This document shows, piece by piece, positions 1 through 4,752 of a stretch of 8,332 nucleotides of DNA. The notes under the pieces are model-generated. The model was not told the DNA's origin and made no database searches. It was given only the letters and a program-made list of their open reading frames with translations. The stretch comes from Candidatus Aenigmatarchaeota archaeon (GTDB lineage: Archaea > Aenigmatarchaeota > Aenigmatarchaeia > QMZP01). The stretch is taken from contig JACQOB010000160.1 of assembly GCA_016202745.1 (NCBI GenBank), positions 1-8,332 on the forward strand, written 5' to 3'. Position 1 is the first letter of the stretch. Each line of letters starts with the position of its first letter. The position numbers and the translations under genes were made by a program.

Positions 1-347
1 ATGGCAAATGGGCCTATCCCGGCAAACATCACCAATACAGTCTCCCCTGGCTTCACCTGGCCCGCAATCCTCTGCCTCTCTGTTGATTCCCTCGGGGAGA
101 AATAGGCTTTCCTGACGTCCAGCTTCAGCTGGTATCCATATTCCCTGTGAATTGTCACTGTCTCTTTTCCATGGATTACCTTCAGCCTCCTAAGCCTGTA
201 TTTGCCAGACCTTTCGCCCGCCTTCATGCATATGGTCTTCACGTGCCTGTGCGTTTTCAGTATGGACTCGATCACCTTCCTGTTGTCATGCCCCTTTTCC
301 GGCATCTCCACTATCGCGATGTCCCCAATGATGTCAATGCCGGCCAT
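1..347 (-). CDS. trm5: Trm5-like tRNA (guanine-37 N1) methyltransferase, partial (C-terminus beyond window)
   Basis: Translating the minus strand from ATG at 347 gives 115 codons that stay open to the left window edge. The protein begins MAGIDIIGDIAIVEMPEKG, continues through TIHREYGYQLKLDVRKAYFSPRE, and ends in the SAM-binding motif I, LVMFAGIGPFA. This matches domain D2 and the start of the Rossmann domain of archaeal Trm5, which makes m1G37 in tRNAs from S-adenosylmethionine and guards the reading frame. YFSPRESTER plus AGIGPF favours Trm5 over the related wybutosine enzyme Taw2, which usually has MFSPxNxKER and AGIGHL. An in-frame TGA at 381-383 allows at most 11 more upstream codons, so the N-terminal D1 domain of Methanocaldococcus-type Trm5 is absent. 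Motif I has Val where many relatives have Asp (DMFAG). It is divergent from the metallophosphoesterase, with 35 bases between the start codons. Confidence 0.88.
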   Translation of the reverse strand, partial: MAGIDIIGDIAIVEMPEKGHDNRKVIESILKTHRHVKTICMKAGERSGKYRLRRLKVIHGKETVTIHREYGYQLKLDVRKAYFSPRESTERQRIAGQVKPGETVLVMFAGIGPFA

Positions 348-352
348 ATACC

Positions 353-360
353 AATATTTA
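353..360 (+). promoter_or_regulatory. TATA box of the metallophosphoesterase gene
   Basis: AATATTTA lies 23-30 bases before the ATG at 383 and just outside the start codon of the divergent trm5-like gene. Transcription would begin at or next to the ATG, and no Shine-Dalgarno sequence is present. Confidence 0.5.
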
Positions 361-370
361 ACCGCTGCCC

Positions 371-379
371 TAATTATTA
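371..379 (-). promoter_or_regulatory. TATA box of the trm5-like gene
   Basis: The minus strand reads TAATAATTA about 24-32 bases before the ATG at 347, the spacing expected for a leaderless archaeal transcript. The box abuts the start codon of the divergent metallophosphoesterase at 383. Confidence 0.5.
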
Positions 380-382
380 TTC

Positions 383-1267
383 ATGAGGTTCGCTGTTCTT
401 GGAGACCTTCACGGGAACCCGCCAAAGGTCATCGTCAGGAATGCCGATGCCATAATAGCCCCGGGGGACTTCTGCAACGCCGGGGAGATAAGGGGATACG
501 CCTTCAGGGCAATAAGCGAGCGCGCGGGGGGGAAAAGGAATGTCCAGTGGCATGACCTGGCCGGCAAGAGGAAGGCGGAGAAGCTGGTGCTTGACTCCGT
601 CAGGAGCGGCAGGGATGTCCTGGAGAAGCTGAATTCTCTCGACAAGCCCGTATATATTGTCCCTGGTAACAGCGATACCGCCGGCGGGAAGAAGGCGGGC
701 CCTGTCCTTGCAAGGAGCTATTTTGAAGAGATGATAAAGGGCCTGAGGAACATCAGGAACTGCTATTGCAGGCTGGTGGATATCGGGGACTACATTGTCA
801 TAGGCTACGGCATAACAGACTGGCCTGAGAAGCCTCCCGCCTCCTTCAGGAAGACCGTAAACAGGGAAACGCTGAAGGTGATGGGATATTTCTACAAGAC
901 CGTCAGGAGGGAGCAGGAGGGACTTTTCCGCAGGGCAGGGAAGACGGGCAAGCCGGTTATATACATATCGCACAACATGCCCTACAAGACCCACCTGGAC
1001 GTCGTGAGGGACAAGTCCTCGCCGCGGCACGGCCAGCACGTCGGGTCCGTGATCGTAAGGGAGATGGTTGAGAAATACCAGCCGCTCGTCATGGCAGGGG
1101 GTCACATGCACGAGCATTTCGGGATGGCCAAGATTGGCAGGACTGTCTGCATAAATGCGGGGGTGTGGCCCAAGAATGTCCTGCTGGAGGTTGAGGGGAA
1201 TAAGATAAAGGACCTGGATTTCATTTTAGGGGAAAAGCCTTCACGTCAGAGTAGGAGGGGCCCTTAG
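383..1267 (+). CDS. Calcineurin-like metallophosphoesterase
   Basis: This 294-residue cytoplasmic protein has the full set of calcineurin-type metal-ligand motifs in order: GDLHGN (Asp8, His10), GDFCN (Asp29, with Asn32 in place of the usual second acidic residue), GNSD (Asn96, Asp98), SHNMP (His197) and GGHMHEH (His241, His243). The fold binds two metal ions and hydrolyses phosphomonoesters or diesters. The substrate cannot be told from sequence. A long insert (residues 35-90) lies between the second and third motifs, and another at about 145-190. The start ATG at 383 fits the MRFAVLGDLHG beginning and the TATA box spacing. The 3' end overlaps the convergent thpR gene by 47 bases. The last 12 residues (KPSRQSRRGP region) look like a tail added by this overlap. 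No partner gene is evident. Confidence 0.9.
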   Translation: MRFAVLGDLHGNPPKVIVRNADAIIAPGDFCNAGEIRGYAFRAISERAGGKRNVQWHDLAGKRKAEKLVLDSVRSGRDVLEKLNSLDKPVYIVPGNSDTAGGKKAGPVLARSYFEEMIKGLRNIRNCYCRLVDIGDYIVIGYGITDWPEKPPASFRKTVNRETLKVMGYFYKTVRREQEGLFRRAGKTGKPVIYISHNMPYKTHLDVVRDKSSPRHGQHVGSVIVREMVEKYQPLVMAGGHMHEHFGMAKIGRTVCINAGVWPKNVLLEVEGNKIKDLDFILGEKPSRQSRRGP

Positions 1268-1772
1268 CCGACAGCTGGCTCTTCTTCAGCTTTATTGACT
1301 TCACCCCAATCCAGCCTATTTCCACGTCCTTCAGCTTTTCTATCTCCCTCAGAATTATGTGCCTGTCCTTTCCGGATCTTACACGCCCAATCGTCAGGTG
1401 GGGGCTGGGCTTGTAGTCATCTTTCCTTATGTAATCCAGTTCTGCATTCAGCTTCTCAATTATTTCCACCAGCCTTTCCTTCCCCTCTGTAATTCCAAGC
1501 CAGAGGACCCTGACATGGTTCCCACTGCCGAAGAAGCCAAACCCCTTGATTTCAGCCTTGAAATTTTCAATGTCCCTGACAATCCCTTCAACCTTCCTTT
1601 CTATTTCAGGCACCAGGCTGTCGTCCACCTCCCCGAGGAATTTCAGCGTGAGGTGAAGGCTCCAGGGCTCAACGTATTTCACGTCAAAGCCCCACCTTCC
1701 CAGCTCTGCCTCCATTTCGCCTATTCTCTTCTCTATTGCCTTCGGCAGGTCTATCGCGATGAAAAGCCTCAT
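1221..1772 (-). CDS. thpR: RNA 2',3'-cyclic phosphodiesterase / 2'-5' RNA ligase family protein (ThpR)
   Basis: This is a two-histidine phosphoesterase of the LigT/ThpR family, which opens 2',3'-cyclic phosphate ends of RNA and was first described as joining tRNA halves through 2'-5' bonds. It begins MRLFIAIDLP, the usual family start. Numbered from that Met, the HxTx motifs are HLTLKFLG (near residue 40) and HLTIGRVR (near residue 125). The C-terminus has the conserved LKKSQLSAKGPSY followed by FPL, so the 183-residue protein is complete. An alternative ATG at 1781 would add MVP. The promoter spacing suits 1781, while family alignment suits 1772, so either is possible. It ends in TGA at 1221-1223, inside the 3' end of the convergent metallophosphoesterase. 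With trm5 nearby it may share an RNA-processing theme, but no operon links them. Confidence 0.92.
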   Translation of the reverse strand: MRLFIAIDLPKAIEKRIGEMEAELGRWGFDVKYVEPWSLHLTLKFLGEVDDSLVPEIERKVEGIVRDIENFKAEIKGFGFFGSGNHVRVLWLGITEGKERLVEIIEKLNAELDYIRKDDYKPSPHLTIGRVRSGKDRHIILREIEKLKDVEIGWIGVKSIKLKKSQLSAKGPSYSDVKAFPLK

Positions 1773-1780
1773 GGGAACCA

Positions 1781-1787
1781 TATATTT
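1781..1787 (+). promoter_or_regulatory. TATA box of the small secreted protein gene
   Basis: TATATTT lies 24-30 bases before the ATG at 1811 and touches the upstream start codon of thpR. The spacing supports 1811 as start and a leaderless mRNA. Confidence 0.45.
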
Positions 1788-1800
1788 GATTGTATGGCAA

Positions 1801-1808
1801 TATTATAT
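1801..1808 (-). promoter_or_regulatory. TATA box of thpR
   Basis: The minus strand reads ATATAATA about 20-27 bases before the ATG at 1781 (29-36 before the ATG at 1772). It ends two bases before the start codon of the divergent secreted-protein gene. Confidence 0.45.
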
Positions 1809-1810
1809 GC

Positions 1811-2188
1811 ATGGACAGGAGGCCCTTATCCCTGGTGGTCATTGTTTTTGCGGTTTCCCACATGTATCTTGTGTTTGGCTATCCAGAGCCCGAGCTGAAA
1901 CGCATTGAAGCAGGCTGGTACGAGCCAATTGACCTGGCGCAGTGCAGGCCGGGCGAGGTGCGCACCTTCATCCGGGGGGACCTGTCAGAAAGCGCCATGA
2001 CGCTCGGCAGGCAGCTGGACATTTGCGTTGTGGAATACGTCCGGGGGACTGAACTGGGATACGTGCTGTATGAGTGCGGCATTCCTGCAAACAGGGGGTC
2101 AGTGCAGGCTTCTAATATTGATGCCGGCCAGTGCTACGAAACAGGAAGGGGGTCATTCTGCGGCCTTGGGAGGGAGGAGCTTAACTAA
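1811..2188 (+). CDS. Small secreted or membrane-anchored Cys-containing protein, unknown function
   Basis: I do not recognise this family. The 125-residue protein starts MDRRPLSLVVIVFAVSHMYL, a basic N-terminus followed by a hydrophobic stretch (about residues 7-24). This reads as a Sec signal peptide or anchor, with possible cleavage near VFG-YPEP. The mature part carries five cysteines in the contexts AQCRPG, DICVVE, YECGIP, GQCYET and SFCGLG. An odd number leaves one unpaired or joins two molecules, if they are disulfide-bonded outside the cell. There is no second membrane segment. A TTG at 1790 could extend the frame by seven codons (MYGNIIC), but the ATG at 1811 fits both the signal peptide and the TATA box. 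It is divergent from thpR with 29 bases between the outer starts. The following gene has its own promoter. Confidence 0.65.
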   Translation: MDRRPLSLVVIVFAVSHMYLVFGYPEPELKRIEAGWYEPIDLAQCRPGEVRTFIRGDLSESAMTLGRQLDICVVEYVRGTELGYVLYECGIPANRGSVQASNIDAGQCYETGRGSFCGLGREELN

Positions 2189-2193
2189 AAGCT

Positions 2194-2210
2194 GGCATCC
2201 CAAGGCATCC
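2194..2210 (+). repeat. Two direct copies of GGCATCC, 10 bases apart
   Basis: GGCATCC occurs at 2194-2200 and 2204-2210, one helical turn apart, immediately upstream of the BRE/TATA element of the 75-codon gene. The placement would suit a regulator or activator binding site, but 7-base repeats can arise by chance. Confidence 0.4.
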
Positions 2211-2211
2211 G

Positions 2212-2225
2212 ATAAGCTTATAAAT
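2212..2225 (+). promoter_or_regulatory. BRE/TATA promoter with palindrome ATAAGCTTAT
   Basis: TTATAAAT at 2218-2225 lies 25-32 bases before the ATG at 2250, indicating a leaderless mRNA. The 10-base palindrome ATAAGCTTAT (2212-2221) overlaps its left half. Similar AAGCTT-containing elements precede the AAA+ ATPase and PRC-barrel genes. Confidence 0.6.
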
Positions 2226-2249
2226 CTTCTGCTCTTTTATAGTGATACT

Positions 2250-2477
2250 ATGGCAACATTTATAACAGAATCTGTAAGAAGGGTGGATAGGGTAAAACAA
2301 GATATGATCCTATACTTTGGAATTGGATCAATAACACTCCCCTTTAATCGAACGGACAATGATTTTTACAGACTATTTGAACAGGGAGATGTTGATGTTG
2401 TGTATAAGTCAGACGGTAAATGTGGAGACAGATACCTGGCCGTCATTCACAATAACGAAATGGTCTATCCAAAATGA
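2250..2477 (+). CDS. Small AT-rich orphan protein, 75 residues, unknown function
   Basis: I do not recognise this protein. It starts MATFITESVRRVDRVKQDM, has no signal peptide or membrane segment, and contains one cysteine (GKCGDRY). Alternating hydrophobic stretches (MILYFGIGSITL, DVDVVYK, RYLAVIH) suggest a small beta-rich cytoplasmic fold. The frame is open upstream to 2028, but those codons overlap the preceding gene in another frame. The TATA box at 2218-2225 points to ATG 2250 as the true start. Base composition is clearly more AT-rich than the flanking genes, and codon choice differs (AGA, AAA and TTT are more common), which may mean recent arrival or a weakly constrained gene. It ends in TGA and is followed by a separate promoter for the AAA+ ATPase, so it is probably transcribed alone. 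Confidence 0.6.
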   Translation: MATFITESVRRVDRVKQDMILYFGIGSITLPFNRTDNDFYRLFEQGDVDVVYKSDGKCGDRYLAVIHNNEMVYPK

Positions 2478-2495
2478 AGTGACCACTCCACCACC

Positions 2496-2511
2496 GAAAA
2501 GCTTTTAAATA
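2496..2511 (+). promoter_or_regulatory. BRE/TATA promoter of the AAA+ ATPase gene
   Basis: GAAAAGCTTTTAAATA is a near-ideal archaeal BRE plus TATA element and includes the palindrome AAAAGCTTTT (2497-2506). Transcription should start near 2533, about 119 bases before the preferred start codon at 2652. Confidence 0.65.
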
Positions 2512-2532
2512 CACCCTACAAGTTCTTTTCCC

Positions 2533-2651
2533 GCAGGAAGTTCCAAATGAAACGGAAATTGCTTCCACACGAAACCAGGCTTGGGTGCCGGCCTGCGTTG
2601 TATGCGGATAGTCGGCCTGCGAGCTCATGTGAAACACATAACGGTGTTATA
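2533..2651 (+). promoter_or_regulatory. Long structured 5' leader of the AAA+ ATPase mRNA
   Basis: The leader holds several potential pairings. GGAAG (2536-2540) pairs with CTTCC (2562-2566), and the adjoining TTCC (2541-2544) pairs with GGAA (2554-2557). CGGCCTGCG is repeated at 2589-2597 and 2613-2621, and either copy could pair with CGCAGG at 2532-2537. ATGTG-AAA-CACAT (2627-2639) and ATAAC-GGT-GTTAT (2638-2650) overlap by two bases and cannot both form. GGTG (2643-2646), a possible weak ribosome-binding site, lies in the second hairpin. It matches no riboswitch class I know. It could instead be translated from ATG 2547 as a 35-residue extension. Confidence 0.35.
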
Positions 2652-3698
2652 ATGATTGCTGAAAGATACGCACAGATGTTCAGGTGGAAAGAAAACCCCT
2701 TCACTTTCAGCATAATACCGTCGCTTTTTGTCGGCTACGAGGAGCAGCAAAGGGATATCCTCGCGTCAATTGAATCCGGAAGCAAATTCTCGATGATAAC
2801 CGGCCCTACAGGGTCAGGCAAGACTACCATGCTCAGGTTCCTTGAGACGAAGGCAGGGGGCACAATTGTAAAATACCTGCCAAAGCCTCCCAGGAATGCC
2901 GAGGACTGGATAGAGGTGTTCAGGGACATCGCGAAGCCGAGGGTCGGGCTTTTCGGCGGCGGCCTTAACATATACAACCTCCCGGAAAGGGTGAACAAAA
3001 GGCTCGGGAAGGACAGCAGGTGCTGCATTTTCATAGACGAGTGCCATGAGGCCACGCAGGAAAGCCTGGAATGGATGCGAACGCTGACCGACCAGATGAA
3101 CAACCTGTCCATCATAATGGCTGGGCTTCCCGTGTTCGAGGAGAAGATGAAATCAAGCCTGGAAACGCTGCTGAGAAGGATAGGGTCCAGGATTGCGCTG
3201 TCAAACCTCACAAGATTCGAGGTCAGGGAAATGATAAAGAGGCGCATTGAGCACCACGGAGGGGACGACATCAAGCCCTTCACCCCGGAGGCGCTGGACT
3301 ATGTATATGAAAGGACAGCAGGCTTCCCCAGGGACGTCATAGGCCTGTGCAACGGGCTTGTGCTGAAGGCTATTGAGAGGAACATATCAACGATAGACAC
3401 GGACTTCATAGAGGCAACGCAGTCCGCGCCCCCTAAGGCCGCAGCGGACAGGATAAGGGAGCTGCCAAGGAAGCAGCTGTCGATACTGGACGTGCTGGCG
3501 GAAGGCGACATGACGCCCAAGGAGGTTGCCCAGAAGCTTACGGCGGGTGAATACAAGACCAGGATTACCGCCATCCGGGCTGTCAACAACCTGCTCAAGA
3601 GGCTGATGGACGAGGGGCTTGTGGAAAGGAAAAGCTTAGGCAGGAGCTACAAATACGGCCCGTCATTCCTCGCAAAAACGCTAATGGTAAAAGCTTAA
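2652..3698 (+). CDS. AAA+ ATPase (ExeA/Cdc6-like) with C-terminal winged-helix domain
   Basis: The 348-residue protein opens with MFRWKENPFTF, the helical lead-in typical of ExeA/GspA-type ATPases. It then shows Walker A GPTGSGKTT (51-59), Walker B CCIFIDECHEA (Asp129, Glu130), an arginine-finger region RRIGSR (175-180) and a sensor-2 motif TAGFPRDV (Arg227). Residues about 274-340 (KQLSILDVLAEG to LVERKSLGRSYKYG) form a winged helix that probably binds DNA. This Orc1/Cdc6-like layout supports ATP-dependent DNA binding, such as origin licensing, transcription control or transposition-like target handling, but I cannot choose among them. There is no membrane segment. ATG 2547 would add 35 residues (MKRKLLPHETRLG region) unlike this family, so 2652 is preferred. 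The PRC-barrel gene follows after 70 bases with its own promoter. Confidence 0.85.
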   Translation: MIAERYAQMFRWKENPFTFSIIPSLFVGYEEQQRDILASIESGSKFSMITGPTGSGKTTMLRFLETKAGGTIVKYLPKPPRNAEDWIEVFRDIAKPRVGLFGGGLNIYNLPERVNKRLGKDSRCCIFIDECHEATQESLEWMRTLTDQMNNLSIIMAGLPVFEEKMKSSLETLLRRIGSRIALSNLTRFEVREMIKRRIEHHGGDDIKPFTPEALDYVYERTAGFPRDVIGLCNGLVLKAIERNISTIDTDFIEATQSAPPKAAADRIRELPRKQLSILDVLAEGDMTPKEVAQKLTAGEYKTRITAIRAVNNLLKRLMDEGLVERKSLGRSYKYGPSFLAKTLMVKA

Positions 3699-3701
3699 AT
3701 A
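3689..3701 (+). promoter_or_regulatory. BRE/TATA promoter of the PRC-barrel gene
   Basis: AAAAGCTTAAATA overlaps the stop codon of the AAA+ gene and resembles the two other AAGCTT promoters in the window. It predicts a start near 3724-3728 and a leader of about 40-45 bases. TAAATATAT at 3711-3719 is an alternative TATA box. Confidence 0.5.
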
Positions 3702-3756
3702 CCAAGATAGTAAATATATCTAAGGCAAACAGGCTTTCAGTTTACAGCAATATCCG

Positions 3757-3762
3757 GGAGGT
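3757..3762 (+). promoter_or_regulatory. Strong Shine-Dalgarno site GGAGGT
   Basis: GGAGGT lies six bases before the ATG at 3769, a good match to the archaeal 16S anti-SD. It fixes the PRC-barrel start and is the only strong ribosome-binding site in the window. An out-of-frame ATG (3764-3766) lies between it and the start. Confidence 0.75.
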
Positions 3763-3768
3763 TATGCT

Positions 3769-4032
3769 ATGGAAGTTGAGAGGGTAAGGGCGAGAAGGCT
3801 TATCGGCAAGATACTGGTTTCTGAGGAGACGGGAAAGAAATTCGGGGTCATTGGCGATGTGGATTTTGTTGCGGAGTCGGGTGAGCTGCTTAACCTCATA
3901 CTGTCAGAGAGGACAACTCACACAACCACCCTGAAGCTCCAGAAGGACGAGAAGCAGAGGCTGCTGATACCGTTCTCCGCTGTGAAATCAGTGGGCGACT
4001 TCGTGATCGTTTCCGAAAAAGAGATCATTTAA
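3769..4032 (+). CDS. PRC-barrel domain protein
   Basis: This 87-residue protein consists of a single PRC-barrel: RARRLIGKILVSEETGKKFG, then VGDVDFVAESGELLNLIL-type strands (here IGDVDFVAESGELLNLIL), then LLIPFSAVKSVGDFVIVSEKE. The fold is a small beta-barrel used for protein-protein contacts. Similar-sized archaeal proteins occur in many genomes. In haloarchaea, short PRC-barrel proteins (CdpB1/CdpB2) work with SepF in cell division, and CdvA also carries such a domain, so a cytoskeletal or division role is possible but not shown here. Unlike its neighbours it has a leader with a strong Shine-Dalgarno site, which suggests efficient translation. It follows the AAA+ gene and ends 39 bases before the preferred NAD kinase start. 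A T-rich stretch after it could end transcription. Confidence 0.85.
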   Translation: MEVERVRARRLIGKILVSEETGKKFGVIGDVDFVAESGELLNLILSERTTHTTTLKLQKDEKQRLLIPFSAVKSVGDFVIVSEKEII

Positions 4033-4041
4033 GTGATTCTG

Positions 4042-4051
4042 CTTTTATTTT
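4042..4051 (+). promoter_or_regulatory. T-rich element: NAD kinase TATA box and/or terminator of PRC-barrel gene
   Basis: CTTTTATTTT lies 21-30 bases before the ATG at 4072, the TATA position for a leaderless mRNA. The same T-rich tract follows the PRC-barrel stop codon by 10 bases and could act as an archaeal U-tract terminator. Sequence alone cannot separate the two roles. Confidence 0.4.
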
Positions 4052-4071
4052 GTCCCTGTCCAAATCTTATT

Positions 4072-4752
4072 ATGCGCATCTGGATCGAAAGCCCGTATGA
4101 TTTCGCGAAGATAGAAAGGATGGTCAGGAAAAGCGGCATTAAAGTGAGCAGGACAAGGCCTGATTTTGTCATTGCATACGGCGGGGATGGCACAATACTC
4201 ATTGCGGAGAGGAAATACCCTGGCGTCCCCAAGATACCCATACCGAAAAGCAGGATATGCGGCAAGTGCTTTAATTATTCTGCTGGGAATCTCCCCCTTG
4301 TCCTTGAGAAGCTGAAAAAGAAAGAATACACCATACAGAAAGAGACAAAGGTTGAAGGAATCTACAGGAATAAAAAAATTATTGGCCTGAATGAGATACA
4401 GATAAGGAACAGGAAGCCCAATGTTGCCTTGAGGTTTTCTCTCAAATCAGGCAGCGTCAATTATAAAATGGTTATAGGGGACGGCCTTGTTGCTTCAACG
4501 CCCTACGGCTCCACTGCATATTACAGGGCAATGGGCTATGACCCTTTTGCCCATGGCATCCGGATAGGACTGAACAACTGCATGCCCAAATCGGAGCCTA
4601 TTGAAATAAGAAAAATTGCAAAGGTGAAAATCCTCAGGGAGGAAGGTGTCTTATTGGCGGACAATAACGACAAATTCATTTCCTTGGAACCTGGTTCTGT
4701 TGTGACAATAAGGCAATCAAAAGAGAAGGCGAGGTTTGCGAAGATACTCTAA
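4072..4752 (+). CDS. nadK: NAD(+) kinase (NAD/NADH kinase family), short form
   Basis: The enzyme phosphorylates NAD to NADP in the cytoplasm using ATP or polyphosphate. The 226-residue product contains the catalytic GGDGT loop (37-41), the Asn-Glu pair of GLNEIQI (107-108), and the nucleotide-binding DGLVASTPYGSTAYY (137-151). These three together are diagnostic. It is shorter than most family members (roughly 250-300 residues). The conserved NxGxLGFL segment that normally follows GGDGT is replaced by IPIPKSRICGKCFNYS, which has a CxxC pair (63-66). The C-terminal LADNNDKF stands where relatives have a DG-type turn. ATG 4072 (MRIWIESPYDF) matches the family start. A GTG at 4033 would prepend a hydrophobic MILLLFCPCP segment that I reject. 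The 3' end overlaps the convergent lipoprotein gene by four bases. Confidence 0.88.
   Translation: MRIWIESPYDFAKIERMVRKSGIKVSRTRPDFVIAYGGDGTILIAERKYPGVPKIPIPKSRICGKCFNYSAGNLPLVLEKLKKKEYTIQKETKVEGIYRNKKIIGLNEIQIRNRKPNVALRFSLKSGSVNYKMVIGDGLVASTPYGSTAYYRAMGYDPFAHGIRIGLNNCMPKSEPIEIRKIAKVKILREEGVLLADNNDKFISLEPGSVVTIRQSKEKARFAKIL

Noticed and set aside
377..1117. A 246-codon open frame antisense to the metallophosphoesterase
   Set aside because: It has no recognisable domain, is rich in Pro/Arg/His as expected for the complement of a GC-rich gene, and the opposite strand has complete catalytic motifs.
2547..2651. N-terminal extension of the AAA+ ATPase from ATG 2547
   Set aside because: The 35 residues do not resemble the start of ExeA/Cdc6-like ATPases, whose usual lead-in begins right after ATG 2652. 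Kept as a possibility in the leader entry.
2533..2651. A tRNA or box C/D guide RNA in the AAA+ leader
   Set aside because: No cloverleaf with a T-loop GTTCRA signature is present, and no paired C (RTGATGA) and D (CTGA) boxes were found at suitable spacing.
4033..4071. GTG start at 4033 for the NAD kinase, directly after the PRC-barrel stop
   Set aside because: It would add MILLLFCPCPNLI, hydrophobic and unlike the family, and the bases are better explained as a T-rich terminator/TATA region.
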